The notes beneath the pieces were generated by a model, which was given only the letters and a program-made list of their open reading frames with translations, was not told the origin of the DNA and did no database searches. The position numbers were made by a program, and so were the translations under genes. From NCBI RefSeq assembly GCF_008831285.2, contig NC_045141.1:4915224-4979223 (forward strand): a stretch of DNA of 64,000 bases, given 5' to 3'. Source of the DNA: Nymphaea colorata (Eukaryota > Streptophyta > Magnoliopsida > Nymphaeales > Nymphaeaceae). This document shows, piece by piece, positions 1 to 12,000 of the stretch (within the stretch, counting starts at the first letter, position 1; every line of letters begins with the position of its first letter).

Positions 1-184
1 CCTATCTTATTAACAATGAGCATACAAATATTCTTAACTTGGTTACCTAAGGTATAACAAAACGAATGCTGCTTTTATGAAGCCGGTTTTTGTGATATTG
101 AGAAGGGTTCCTGTTTGCACAGTAAGTTTGTAAAAGGGAACATACCATGAAAGGAAGCATAACATTGAGAACTTTGCTATTTCC

Positions 185-477
185 TATAGGAAATGAGAAA
201 CAAGAAAGTAACGACTCAAGAGGATGAGAATGAGTAACTCTCTTGCATCTCTCTTGCAAGAGTATACCTTGTATTATATGTTGTAATTTGTGATCAGTTA
301 CATAACATTACAGCTATACAATGTTACAACATTGGAACATATATGGTAATAATTCAAAATTCTTTCTATAGTTTGACAGGATCCTTCACTCGATAATCTC
401 TAATTGATTTACCCGATAATCACTGATTGATAACGTTCATCTGTTGCATGTCTTCTTGTCATATCTTTCCTTAACAT
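185..477 (-). repeat. 3' LTR of the first Copia element
   Basis: Nearly collinear with 5615-5900. On the minus strand it begins (A)TGTTAAGG next to the purine tract and ends CCTATA. It carries 7 bp (within 'taattga') missing from the other LTR. The terminal bases are not the usual TG...CA at both ends. Confidence 0.88.
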
Positions 478-489
478 GCTCCTCAAGCT
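477..489 (-). other. Polypurine tract of the first Copia element
   Basis: On the minus strand this reads GCTTGAGGAGCA directly before the LTR start TGTTAAGG, the normal position of the plus-strand primer in Copia elements. Confidence 0.7.
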
Positions 490-1900
490 GAACGTTGGTT
501 CAACCACATTTAGCTTGTCTCTAAACAAGTTGAACGAACTAGTGCTAAGAGCTTTCGTCATTCCATCAGCCCGTTGCTCAGCAGATCATATGAATTGAAC
601 TTGGATATTTCCTTGATTTACATGGTCTCGAACGAAATGAAAATCCACTTCCACATGTTTAGTTCAAGCATGAAAAACTGGATTGGCTGCAAGATATAAT
701 GCTCCAATGTTGTCACACCAAAGAACGGGTGAAGATGATAAATTTATCCCCAATTCTTTGAGAAGTGATTTAGCCAAAGAAGTTCAGCAGCTGCACACGC
801 TAAAGATTTGTATTCAGCTTCAGTGCTAGATCTAGCAACAATTCGTGGTTTCCTAGATGCCCAAGATATGATATTATCACCTAAGAATACAACAAATCCA
901 CTTGTAAAGGCACAAAGTTGTAATGCTGATGATGGTTTGAGATGGAATCCATAATGCTGGTTCCACTAAAGTAACACATGATGTGTTTAACCATTATCCA
1001 ATGACTCACCATAGGAGAGTGCATAAATTGGCAAGCTCGATTGACAGCAAACACTATGTCTGGTCTAGTAATAGTGGCATATTGTAATGCTCCACCACTC
1101 TTCGATATAAGGAAGGATCATAAAAAGTCGTTGGAGATGACTCACTGTCTTTATTAGTACTGATCGGTGAAACAGTAGGCTTAGTCTTGATGATATTAGC
1201 TCGTTTGATGATATTTGAGATATAGGATTGTTGACATAGATATATTGAATGTGTTGTCCATGTGACTTTGATCCAAGAAAATATGATAAGAGTCGAAGAC
1301 CTTTAATTGAAAATGTATCTTGTAGTTGTCGTATAACCCAGTCAACAAGAGATGGGGATGATCCAGTAAGAATTATACCGTCAACATAAATGAGCATATA
1401 AAGTTTCACAGTGCCTTTGGAATAAATAAATAGTGACACATCAGATTGTGAGGTGAAGAAACCAAGCTTTTGGAGATGACAATTGAGCCGATGATTCCAA
1501 GCTCGAGGAGCTTGTTTGAGACCACAGATGGCTTTTTCCAGTTTGCATACGTAAGTAGGATGTTCTTGATCTTCAAATCCTTCAGGTTGAGTCATATAGA
1601 CATCCTCATCAAGTTAGCCACTAAGAAACGCATTGTCAAAATCAAGTTGACGAAGAGGCCACCATATTGCACGCTAAAGATAGTAAAACCCGAATAGTAA
1701 TGGGTTGTACTATTGGACTGAATGTTTCTGAGTAGTCGATGCCTTCTTCTTGTTGGAAACCACGAGCAACAAGTTGTGCCTTATGTCTGGCTTTGGTCCC
1801 ATCAACATTTCATTTGATTTTGTACACCCATTTTGAGCTAATGACATGAAGACTAGGGCGTGTGGGAATGATATGTGTGATTTTGTTTGAGTGCCTTGAT
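490..1900 (-). pseudogene. Copia reverse transcriptase and RNase H, broken
   Basis: Coding remnant of the C-terminal half of pol. The longest open piece (1065-1595) contains VCKLEKAICGLKQAPRAWN and LIYVDGIIL. The active-site box is YVDG (1377-1388) where the family has YVDD, so the second catalytic aspartate is lost. Below 1060 the frame is interrupted, but RNase H signatures can still be read: [12 protein letters not shown] near 800-835 and a block ending TKHVEVDFHF near 620-680. Upstream, 1600-1900 holds the N-terminal part of the polymerase in several frames. Not functional; useful only for lineage assignment. Confidence 0.85.
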
Positions 1901-2088
1901 CTCATGTTTCATAGCTTGTTGCCAGTCACTATGTTTAATCGCTTCTTTAAACGAGGTTGGTTCCTTCTGATCTAGCATAACACAAAAAGTTTTTGGTACC
2001 AAGGAACCGGTCATCGACCTTGTGACCATAGGATGAGTATGATGTGAAGGTCGAGATGAATTTTCAGCAAGCTTTTGTACAGTTCCAT

Positions 2089-3687
2089 TTACAACCTCCT
2101 ATGTGTGTTCATGGCCAGCCAAATTTTGTATGGGTGAAGTGGATGGATCGGGGAGACCATTATGAAAACATGATGTAACGAGAGGTGATAAGGGCTTGGT
2201 TGCTCTGATATGGACCTATTTGCAGCTTGACTTTGTGAAAGAGAGATGGGCATGTCATGGCAATCATGATGTGAAGCTGAAAAGTCAGTGACGTGTGGTA
2301 TGAGAGAACTTTGTTGTCTACATGGTACTGATGCATGATTGAATGGTGAAAGAGTGCTATCTTGATATGCTGGCTCAACTAGTGGAGGTCCCATGTCATT
2401 AGAGTGGCTATGTTCAAGATTAATCTTTGTACCTTGATCAAGTTGAACATTGGGCGTCCATAGTGAAGGATCAAAAATTGACGGTGACTGCACGTTATGC
2501 AAACTTTCATAAAAAATCACATGTCGAGAGACAAGAGTCCTTTGAAGTGTGGCATCATAACGAATATACCCTTTATGTCTGCTTGCATAGCCAAGAAAAT
2601 GCACCGAGTGGTCTTTTGTTGAAATTTGGTGCTGTTAGATAAAGTGAGAAGTGGATAACATATTGACCCAAAAACTCGTAGGTGAGTGTAATCAGGTATC
2701 CTGTCAAACAACAACTGAAATGAAGTCTTTCGTTTGAGCTTGAGAGTCGGCAACCGATTAATGATGTATACTGCAGTCCTAAAGGATTCAACCCAAAATT
2801 TGTAGTCAAGCCCTGAATCATGCAACGTACTCAAGCTAGTTTCTACAACATGCCTGTTCTTTCTTTCAACTAAGTCATTTTGTTCAGGCATATAAGGACA
2901 TGAAAATCGATGGAGAATTCCATGTTCTTCACAAAATGATTTTAATGCCTTGTTGCAAAATTCACTGCCATTGTCTGATTGAATGGTAGCAATAGTCGAA
3001 TTCAATTGTTTCTCCACCAAGACTTTAAAATTGGGAACACAATTGACTACTTCAGATTTTGTCTTTAGTGGAAATATCCATGAATAGCGAGAAAAATTAT
3101 CAACTATCAGAAGGAAATATTTGAAACCATCCTTCGAGAATACAGGAGCCAGTCCCCAAACATCCATGTGTAACAAGAACTCGAGAAGCATGAAAATCGG
3201 AAGAAGGAAATGATAGTTTATGCATTTTGCCAACAAGACAAGATTCACAAACATCTCTTCTAGATGAAGAGTTTATTGAAATTAAACAACTAGAATTTAA
3301 AAGATTCACAATCCTTTTATTCGCATGTCCTAACCGGCGGTGCCATAGCTCATAAGAGGTTGTATTATTCTGGCGTGAAAACCAACTGCTGAAGGCTGTT
3401 CTTTCTTGATTCTCGCTAGCCCTCTTAAGCATAATGGAATAAAGTCCATTACGCTTCTTTGGTCCCCGAAGAATAATATTGTTTGTTGGCCGATCCTTGA
3501 TCACAAAATCATACGGTGAGAACTCAAAGATACAGTCATTGTCAGTAGTAAATTTTCTGACTGATAACAAATTGTGAGCAATAGTGGGGGCGTGAAGAGT
3601 ATTCTTGAGTTTAAAAGAATTTCCATCAACATCAACTAAGAGATCACCAGTATGCTTAATAAAAAGGCGAGAACCATTACCAATCAT
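2089..3687 (-). pseudogene. Copia integrase region, broken
   Basis: Two overlapping open pieces. The 5' piece (3100-3687) holds the GAG-pre-integrase zinc finger, with LWHRRLGHANKRIV and the CESCLVGKMH cysteine pair. The next piece (2517-3254), in another frame, holds the DDE core: DVWGLAP, then IQSDNGSEF, then QNDLVERKNRHVVE, so all three acidic residues are still visible. A third piece (2089-2604) continues towards the integrase-RT linker. Frame changes near 3200 and 2560 separate the pieces. The domain would insert the cDNA into chromosomes; here it cannot be made as one protein. Confidence 0.87.
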
Positions 3688-3729
3688 GACGTTCTCTTGC
3701 CCATCCTGAGGAGCTTGTTGAGCATCATA

Positions 3730-4599
3730 TCATTTGTTTGCTACAATATGATATGTAGCACCTATATCTGGGTACCAATATTCATTTAATGAATGTTGCA
3801 GACTCATGGCAGAGTAGGCTTGAGGAATGTCGTAGCATGTACGAGCTGAGTGCCCCTTCCATCCACAAAATTGGCAAACAATAGGAGGATGTTGATATTG
3901 TGTGTTAGTTGTATCATATTGTTGTTGTGGATGGAGCTGATTGCCATGCCCTTGAAACATATTTCCACGGCCACCATGATTTCTTCCTCCTCGGCCTTGA
4001 CATTGCCCACGAAAAACATTGAACGCAGTGTGGTTAATAACCTGCGATGCTGGCTAAACGACTTCAGTCAAAGTCGACTTAAGTAAGGCAAGCCATTTTT
4101 CTTGATTGAGCAGAAGATCAAACAGTTCAGAAAATGAAAGTTTTGATGATGATGGACCAGTAAGCATGGTTATAAAACTCTCATATTCTGTTGACAATCC
4201 ATTAAGAGTAACTTGTACTAGATCTTGATCAGAAATTTCTTGACCAGTAGTGGATAAACTATCTGAAAGAAATCTGATTTTATCTAAATAAGCTTGCATA
4301 GACATACTTCCCTTCTTGATCAAAAGCAACTCCTTATGCAGCAACATGATTCTCAGAGGAGACTAAGAACCATATGATTTCTCAAGGGTCGACCATGCAT
4401 CATAGGCAGTTTTGGTGCGCATAATCTGCCCCAACACAGCTTTCGTGACCATTGCCATGATCCAGTTTAATGCAAGACGATCCATTTTTCTCCATGCAAC
4501 AAATTCTGGATTCACTTCAGTTGTGCCATCCTTTGTTATCTCCTTCGGTGGTTCGACTTGAGTGTCATCAATGAACTGAAGAAGATCTGGAGAGTCCAT
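3730..4599 (-). pseudogene. Copia gag and protease, broken
   Basis: Three open pieces in different frames. 4363-4599 is the N-terminal capsid part. 4054-4347 is the UBN2-type capsid domain (SMQAYLDKIRFLSDSL, LNGLSTEYESF). 3730-3960 carries a CCHC zinc knuckle, CQFCGWKGHSARTC (about 3835-3876), then the start of the protease, WYPDIGATYH. The protease box is DIGA (3758-3769) where DTGA or DSGA is expected, so the catalytic motif is altered. A stop after IVANK separates it from the rest of pol. Confidence 0.85.
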
Positions 4600-4619
4600 T
4601 ACAGACTCTAGTTGACTTC

Positions 4620-5600
4620 GCCATAACAGGTAGTTATCTCGGTTAAGTTTGACTCAGACCAGTGCAGCAGCAGCATTCCACTGAATAGGCATAGTGGCAG
4701 CCATGATACTCAAACACTACCAAAAGTTACAGAGAACATTAAGGAGTCGAGAGTCGAAAACAGGGTTATGCAAAAACCGAGTAGCACACCGCAGCAAAGA
4801 AGGAAGCGAGAAGGAACGAGAGGAGATAGCACCGGCTGATTTTGGTGGCGTGCGAGAAGGGAGCAAGATGGAGCGAGAGGAGATAGTGCCAGCTGATTCA
4901 ATAATATCAGTTGGGTGCGGCCGATTTCCCCCATTCCACATGCTAAACTAGCGCCGGCCGTTTTTCCCCTTTTTGCACATGCTGAACAGGGGACCCGCAG
5001 ATAGGCGACCAGAAACCACCTGATTCCGGCCAACTTCGATACTGAGTCCGGTTGAGCACTGATCCGACAGAAAGAGGACTTCTTAATGATGCTTCCTGTG
5101 CAGCCACAAGGGGTTCTGCTGAGTAAGGAGACTGCGCCGAGTTTTTGAGATGAAAGGCGGAAGTTGATTGCCCCTGTTTTACAAAAGACGCAGTAGGAGA
5201 GGCGGCCTGAAAACGGAAGGTTCCAGCCGGCTCAGGCAATGGTTTCAGACAAACATTGGTTCCTTGGAACTGCAACAAACAAGGGATGTTGCCTGAGCAG
5301 CGTGAGGACCAGCGGATGCTGACACCAGCAACGTGTGTGGATGAACATGAATGTTGTGTTTCCTGTTTCAAGCATCGAAGAAAAAGAAGCTGCAGGCCGA
5401 AAAAACAGAAGGTTGCGGCGAGAGTTTTGGTCAAAAATGGGCTTCCTGAAACCACAACTAACAGAGGATGAAATTTGAGCAGTAAGAGGACCAACAAACG
5501 TTGGTGCCTTTGCTGATGTACAGGTGAATAGGGGCACTCAAAATAACTATAGCTGGACGAAGGGGCAACCAGAAAAGGGGAGCACCAAGAACGACGTAGA
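4620..5600 (-). other. Long untranslated leader of the first Copia element
   Basis: About 1 kb between primer site and gag. GC content is visibly higher than in the flanks and no conserved domain is readable. The overlapping open frames on both strands have no recognisable composition or motif. Confidence 0.5.
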
Positions 5601-5601
5601 T

Positions 5602-5614
5602 GGCTCTGTTACCA
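5602..5614 (-). other. Primer binding site of the first Copia element
   Basis: On the minus strand TGGTAACAGAGCC directly follows the 5' LTR. It differs by one base from TGGTATCAGAGC, the usual initiator tRNA-Met complement in plant Copia elements. Confidence 0.75.
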
Positions 5615-5900
5615 TATAGGAAATGAGAAACGAGAAAGTAACGACTCAAGAGGATGAGAATGAGTAACTCTCTTGCATCTCTCTTGCAAGAGTATACCTT
5701 GTATTATATACTGTAATTTGTGATCAGTTACATAACATTACAGCTATACAAAGTTACAACCTTGGAACATATATGGTAATTATTCAAAATTCTTTCTATT
5801 GTTTGACAGGATCCTTCACTCGATAATCTCTTTACCCGATAATCATTGATTGATAACATTCATCCGTTGCATATCCCCTTGTCATATCTTTCCGTAACAT
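5615..5900 (-). repeat. 5' LTR of the first Copia element
   Basis: Partner of 185-477. Contains GTATATAATACAAGG on the minus strand, a plausible TATA box (about 5694-5710). It abuts the target-site copy TTTCC at 5901-5905. Confidence 0.88.
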
Positions 5901-5911
5901 TTTCCTGCTCT

Positions 5912-5935
5912 GTCTCTCTCTCTCTCTCTCTCTCG
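5912..5935. repeat. (CT)n microsatellite
   Basis: About 11 uninterrupted CT units just right of the Copia insertion. The rest of 5906-5990 shows nothing else. Confidence 0.95.
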
Positions 5936-5992
5936 CATTTCTGTTACCACTTAATTAAACACACTTATGAGCTCGAAGAAGAGACAAGGAGC

Positions 5993-6550
5993 TCACGTTA
6001 TTACTGTTAGCTCGCATGGAATAACTAAATTCAAGTTACTCATTTTCTTTTCTAATAAGGGGCGGATCAAGCACAGATCACCAATATTACAAAGATAAAC
6101 ATACAACATAGGAAAGCACGGGCAGAGAGACATATTCAATTCTAAACACTGTCCCGGGTAGTGAAGCATCATTTTATTAAAATCCCTGTGAATCAGAGTG
6201 TGTGTGTGTGTGTGTGTGTGTGTATACACCATCCAATGGCTTTTTTCAGACTCGTGGTACTTGACCTCCACCCCCACAAGGAGGGGGGCAGACTGTGGGT
6301 CTGCTTTGATTGGGTCGTGGTACCAGGGTGCCATAATTGAAATCCAGACGATATGGGATGGGCCAGGACATGGCCGCAAACTCACTCCAACTGCATGTAA
6401 TACAGAGAAAGAAATATCCATCATACGCTTTCTTAGTAAATTCTTCTCAAAGAGAAATGCAAATTTAATAACATTCGAACCCGAAAAGACTCCCAGAACG
6501 GCAAGAAGGATGGCTACTCCCAAAATGAATATCTTCATGTTGTAGACCAT
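5993..6550 (-). CDS. Hypothetical small secreted protein, doubtful
   Basis: Frame of about 185 codons starting MVYNMKIFILGVAILLAVLG, a good signal-peptide-like start with a long hydrophobic core. The chosen ATG is the one whose first residues (M-x-Y-x-x-K-I) match the intact peptide gene at 14466-14786. After the N-terminus I see no resemblance to that family. The middle runs through a (GT)n microsatellite that encodes alternating Thr-His, which argues that the frame beyond about 6230 may be fortuitous or the gene decayed. A TATA-like block lies at about 6604-6612, some 55 bp upstream. It may be a diverged member of the peptide cluster or a chance frame. Confidence 0.3.
   Translation of the reverse strand: MVYNMKIFILGVAILLAVLGVFSGSNVIKFAFLFEKNLLRKRMMDISFSVLHAVGVSLRPCPGPSHIVWISIMAPWYHDPIKADPQSAPLLVGVEVKYHESEKSHWMVYTHTHTHTHTLIHRDFNKMMLHYPGQCLELNMSLCPCFPMLYVYLCNIGDLCLIRPLLEKKMSNLNLVIPCELTVIT
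6198..6223. repeat. (GT)n microsatellite
   Basis: About 13 GT units; source of the Cys-Val and Thr-His runs in overlapping frames. Confidence 0.95.
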
Positions 6551-6649
6551 GTTAGAGAGACAAAGGAAGGGTGCAGCGGATAGGAATTTAGAGACTGCGT
6601 ATGATATATAGAGGCGAGAGCTAAAAAACAATTGATAGTCTTTCGAGGA

Positions 6650-7420
6650 AGTTCTTCGATGTGAGTGATGTACAACAGGAAGAATTGTGGCTTTCTAAGA
6701 TGAAGGCCGCGATAAGGAATTGACCACTACCACGTATGATAGCAGTCGAAGAATGACTGCATAGTTTAGATTCAGATTTGTAATCATGTTTGGACTCCCT
6801 AAGGCGAATTTAGATTGGACTAGTGTAAGGCTTGCCATTTATCTATAATCGGGTTGGATATTTATTGGGAGATAATCAAATATAGAACTTGTTTCACCTT
6901 CCATTGCGCGTTATGGGAGAAGACGGGAAACCATTGAATAATGCAAGCTTTTTCCGGAGACCCAAACACGGCTTTTCCTGTCCAGACAAAAACACGCAGC
7001 ATGGACTCCCGGGTCCATATTTATCTGTAAGGTCAAGCTGGTCAACTGTCCCTATCTTACCGACTCCACTCAGAGCTCATGAAAGTTGATACTTTCTCTG
7101 TCTTCTGCGCGTGTGTGACCTTAGTTTTCACACCATGGTTGATTCTTTCCCATTTGATTGAAACTTTTATAAAGAATTTGGTTTTCAGATCAGGACACGG
7201 GTTTATCTTCTTATTTTCGTTCCTTTGATTGCACTGATTTGGAATTCTGAAAGGATCCCATGCGTTTGAATCGGATTCCAAAATTTCCCACCAAACAAAC
7301 TTAAATTGGACTGCACTAATCCAGATCGCAAGCACCAATTTTTTCACATCATGTGATTCTCTGGAACCCTGATCCCAAAAGTTTGAAATCTTTCAGGCCT
7401 GTTGAATGGGATGCACTTAT
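6650..7420. other. Non-coding stretch, remnant of the peptide-gene repeat unit
   Basis: No gene seen. About 7030-7150 resembles 13610-13810: both carry a 'tgtccc-atctt' block followed by 'ttttcacacc' and 'tgggttg/tggttg'. This suggests the duplicated peptide-gene unit once extended here. Confidence 0.4.
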
Positions 7421-7424
7421 TATC

Positions 7425-7740
7425 AAATATTGAAGAAAGACGACAATCTCACACAAACACCAGAGTTAATGTGGTTCGGCTATTGCCAACGGCTCAAACT
7501 GTTGGTAAAGACACATAAGACCGTCGGTGATTCATATGACGATGGTTTTGGATGGATCGGTAAAAGTTTTGTGGGCAAAACAATTCCCAACCATCTGGCC
7601 ATTGGGAATTTGTGAACCGATTCTTCACGTGGATTATCATCGGTAAAACTTCTGGGAGCAAAACAAACACGATTCACAGGTTGAAAAATCACTCTGTGGC
7701 ATTCAAGCCGTGATTCCTGTTAACTACCTCAGACAAAACA
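7425..7740 (-). repeat. Fragment of a Copia LTR
   Basis: The block 'agagttaatgtggttcggc' (about 7463-7481) matches the LTR-end block 'tttaacgtggttcgg' of the element at 25973 and the equivalent part of the solo LTR at 16461-16825. Boundaries are not visible, so the span is approximate. Confidence 0.4.
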
Positions 7741-7906
7741 GGATGTGCTTTCGCCCACAACGAGCCAAGACAAAGATGATGATTTGGATTATCAATCCTT
7801 TTACCTCATTAGAAATGGATAACTAAAGCCGATTATATATAATCGATAATCTAATTGTACACCAAATTGTGGATGAGGAGTCCATCCCGGTACTTCGGTG
7901 AGGATT

Positions 7907-8083
7907 TTAAGACCGGATTTCCTGGTAATGCATTTCAATAACAAGTTCTTCTAAATGGAGGGAGGTGGCCGAACAAATGTGGGCCTGGATACGGGGTTTC
8001 CTTATTGCTGTTGCTACAGCAGAATTTCTCATCACATGTATGGCCATGGCCATTAATATGGATAACTTGAGAATCCAACCCAT
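7907..8083 (-). pseudogene. CLE-like secreted peptide gene remnant (signal peptide only)
   Basis: A frame of 58 codons begins MGWILKLSILMAMAIHV, clearly related to MGYALKIIYLSMAAAILV of the intact gene at 14466-14786 in length, charge and hydrophobic core, and ends the signal region with AVATA. After residue 26 the similarity stops and the frame ends at TAA (7907-7909); the DPWSS block and the proline-rich dodecamer are absent. A 3' flank like those of the other copies ('cattagaaatggataactaa', near 7807) survives. A TATA block sits about 55 bp upstream as in the paralogues. I read it as a paralogue whose C-terminal half was lost by deletion or LTR insertion. Confidence 0.55.
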
Positions 8084-8135
8084 TGAGAAAGGGAAATAGA
8101 GGTCCTGTTAAAGGTTAGGCCTGTTCAACTATGGG

Positions 8136-8144
8136 TATATATAG
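8136..8144 (-). promoter_or_regulatory. TATA box of the truncated peptide gene
   Basis: TATATATA about 55 bp before the ATG. In the plus orientation it is followed by 'gctgaaaaatgaaggatggg', matching the block behind the TATA boxes at 14841 and 17045. Confidence 0.5.
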
Positions 8145-8159
8145 CTGAAAAATGAAGGA

Positions 8160-9000
8160 TGGGAGTTGAACTCATCCAATTGGCAGAGATCCACCGAGTC
8201 AAGAGTGATGGCGAGTGTTAATGTTTTGAAACATAGAAGCAGATGCCCTCAAACTTCAATGAAAGATAATCTATCCACAGTTGGCAGAACTCGGACCGAA
8301 AAGTCTTTTTGGAACAGACAGATTTCTTTCCAATGAAACGTTTCAGGAGATTTGAGCAATCAATATTTCTCCAAAGAAAATTATTAGTCAAAACTAAACG
8401 GCCGTGGATGGTCCAACGTCTATCGATTTGATCCTGTTTAGATCGCAACTGAATTTATAATCCATTGTGCTTGTCTAAATCCAAGTTTCCATATTCCACA
8501 AAAAGCGCATTTATGTGGTCATGGTGTTCGCTGTTTGATAGAGCACGTAATTGGAGGGACATTAGCGTCACAGGAATGTCTTAGACGATCCCGGTCATTC
8601 GGGCATCCTACAAGTCAATAATTCCCGTGAAGTTGCAAATTGGCCCAATCTCGTAAGAGAATTTTGAATTTTCTGCGCCATGATTGCATCCTTGGTGAGA
8701 ATTTCGTTCCCACATCTTGAATTCAAACAAGGCGGCCGTGAACTTTTCCCTAGTGCCGTTGCAGTGCTTCCGTTAAAAGCTAAAAATCTCAGGCACAACG
8801 AGCAGACTCTGATCGTGTCTCTGATCACTCTTATCACAATCAAACAAGAGCCTGTTGTTCGCACCCCACTCCTTTTTCAAGGAGGTCGAAATGCGAGTCA
8901 GCAAAATTCTTTTAAAATTGGGGTTTTGAGAAAATTTTCAAGAGAAAGGGATCCACACGTCGGTACGAGGTCCAACCGTTCCTGCCGCCTTTTACAGGGG
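8160..9000. other. Intergenic, no gene supported
   Basis: Scattered short frames on both strands (for example 8595-8864 minus) show no recognisable domain. Composition is less AT-rich than the flanks around 8690-9000, so an old coding remnant is possible but cannot be named. Confidence 0.4.
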
Positions 9001-12000
9001 TAATTAGACCAAGGACTAAGGATCATTTGGATCATATACGAGTTATTGATGCAAATCCTATATGCTTGTGCATTGAGGTTTTAGATTCAAGAACCGAAAT
9101 TCATTTCTTGAATAAATGAATTTGAATATTGGGGGGTTTTCAAGTTGGTTTAAAAACTTTTGTTTTGGTGTTATTTGAAACACATAATTCTTGAGGATTT
9201 TGAAGATTTGGAATTGAGTTCTTTGTTGTGAACTCTAGATGATGATGATCATCTTATGATCAAAATTGATTTTGAACTCTTCTTTTGTCAAATTATGTGA
9301 TTTGTAGAATTCATTCTTTTGAAAGAACATAGGTTCCAAATTGTTAGAAAACATGTTGTTTTTCAAATACACTTTGGCCAAAAGATTATGAATGCATTGC
9401 TTGTGTTTTCTTTTGAAGTTAAGTGAGGTTTACAAATTCTCATTGCAATATGACTTGGTCACTTTTTGCAACTCAAATTTGAATCACTTAATTTCTTGAG
9501 AATGTGCATGTGGTGCTATTGATTTTGAGTGAAAGTGAATGCATGAAACGAGAAGGGAAACTATATGGAACATTCATTCTTCTCTCTCTCATAATCCCTC
9601 AAGATTCATTCATATGAAACATACATTCTTCACTCTCTCATAATCTCTCAAAGTCCATATTGCACGTCATACAATCTATGCATGAAGATTGATTAAAATG
9701 TAGGACTTTTTCTATATGTGCTCATTATATGATTAAGCACATGAATTAGAGATGTAGTCCATAAGCTTGAGGCTTGACATAAAATTATCAAAATGATGAA
9801 AATATATAAATGATGTCAAGTTCAATCTTTGAAATGGATCTTTTGTCTCAAAATAGCTAAAAATCAGACCTTGTGTTGATTTAAATAGCTGAAAATTGTG
9901 GACATTGACTCCAATAAGGACTTGTTTCTTAGATAGAAACAATGAGTTTTTCAAATCTATTCAAATTCCAGATTTCATAGTAATGAAATCATCAACTCCT
10001 TTGGATGATTCTAGGATAGTTGGTATTTCAAATATGTAAACTTTGACATTCTTAAACCAATTCCTATGAAACATAGTCTGAATTCAACAACATACATACA
10101 TCTTACGTATGAGTTTGCTGAAATTAAGTAAAAATGAAATGAAAATGATTTCATAGCCTTGCACTATGAAAATCAATCAAAACGATCATCCTTCTTAAAA
10201 ACCAGTTTGGAAACGTATTCCAACCTGATTTTAAGAGAAGAAAAATTATTTTCAACAAGAGATTGGACACATGTATGTATATATATAACAACGTATATAT
10301 ATATACATACCTTACTCTTCAAAATGAAATTTTATCAAGGGACCGCATGACTCATGAATCATGATGATTCATGGCTGGGTTCTTTTATGTAGGAAGATTG
10401 AAAACTTGTTTCAAATCTTCCCTACTACCCTTGATTAATTAAATTGAAAGACATGAATCAAAATGACTGTGAATAAGAAAGAAAATAAAACAATGCTCAA
10501 GCTTATGCATTAACATGTACATTGAAGCGTAGGTTTCCCTTAGCTGGACATCATTCCCAGCCGTAAGCAAATGAAAATAAACCCTCCCACGAATTTCTGG
10601 AATTAAAATAAATCAACAATAAGCTAAAGTAGAAGAGAAGTGAGTTAAAATCACCTACCTTGTGGTCGGTCTTGATGTTTGTCCTTCGTCTTCACTTGTT
10701 TTCTAACTCAAGCAATCCTAAGCAAGAATCCAACCGTGGATTCAAGCTTAGCAAAGCTAAAATAAGAAATAGCTTGCTTGCTGGAATTTGGAGTGGTAAA
10801 GAGGGCTTCTCACCATGAAAATCCTAAGTAAGGGTTCACTTAAGCACCCTAACGTAGCAAAATCAATGGGGAGAATAGAAGAAGAGAATGGGAGAAAAGG
10901 GGAAGAGGGCTTGGATGAACCTCTTCTTTCTTCCTTGGCTTCTCCCTTCTAGCTCCTTGGCTGCAGCAATTTGATAGAATGCTCCAAAATTTCATCCTCC
11001 CCCTTGGTGGCCAAAGGGAGGTTTATTTAGAGGAGGAGGTGGGTTCAACCACCTTCTTAACTCACCTTGGGAACTTGCTTAAGACCTTGGGGACTTGTAA
11101 AATGAGTTAAATAGGCTTTAAAGGCTCTAATTGAACATTTCTCAGCCCATTTCCACGAGCTAGGTGGGTTGGGCTAGGTTTGGTCAACATGGGTTCAGAC
11201 CTAGGTGACCATCTTGACCAAAATTTTGGATGAAAATGCCCTTCACAGGGTTTTGCCCTTATTTTGTACTATTTATTTATTTTTTGTTTGAAATCGAGCT
11301 TGCAAGGTTAAAACCTAGTTATTAAGCTCCAAATGCCATTGAATTATGATAATTCAATTTAAATTTTAATAAAATTCAAAAATTTTATCAAATTTGGTTC
11401 GAAAAGGGTATTTTCGTCCAAAACTTGATTGAAAATGGATTGCAACTGAATCAAACTTTCACTTGAGAAATTCAATTTAAATTTGGTATTTGATTCATGC
11501 ATTTGACAAATTCAAATGTTTATTTGCTTTTCATAAACCAATTTAGGCTTTTTAATCTCAATTTGACTGCAGAATGGCAAAATTGTCCAAATTGATCAAT
11601 TTCGACCAATTGACCAAAGTCAAAGCTTATTTGCGAGTAGTTTGACTTTGGTTGAGGTAATTTGATAAATTCGGGTCAAGAAAGTTCTTAATTGAGCTAA
11701 ATTGTACTTTGACTGAGTTTAGTCAAAGCGTGTTTGGTTCGGTCAAACTCTATTTTCGTCCATTAATTGGATCATGAGACAGACTTACGTTTTGACTGTG
11801 TTGAGTCCGTGCTGACCGAACCTAGCTGAATTGGCACCACATTTGGGTGCACCCGGGTCAAACCTACTTGGATTAAGTAGGTTAGGTGAGTTTGACCAGT
11901 CTAATAATTGCTTCCTTGAAAATGATTTTTTTCTTTAAGGAGGACCTGGTTAAAGAAGAGAGAGAGACATAAATGTCTCTCTTTTCCTAGGTTTCTCCTT

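Larger units (their letters stand above)
180..5905 (-). mobile_element. Degenerate Ty1/copia LTR retrotransposon
   Basis: Read on the minus strand the order is 5' LTR (5900-5615), tRNA-Met-type primer site, long leader, gag, protease, integrase, reverse transcriptase, RNase H, purine tract and 3' LTR (477-185). Integrase before reverse transcriptase is the Copia order. A 5-bp direct repeat TTTCC flanks it (180-184 and 5901-5905). By eye the LTRs differ at about 14 positions plus one 7-bp indel, so this is an old insertion, consistent with its many stops and frameshifts. It cannot encode its own proteins. Confidence 0.9.

Noticed and set aside
4710-5537. Several frames of 70-180 codons on both strands
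   Set aside because: All lie in the Copia leader and none is homologous to a known protein by eye.
6198-6545. Plus-strand frame starting with Cys-Val repeats
   Set aside because: Begins in the (GT)n microsatellite; the opposite strand gives the better signal-peptide frame and the rest has no domain.
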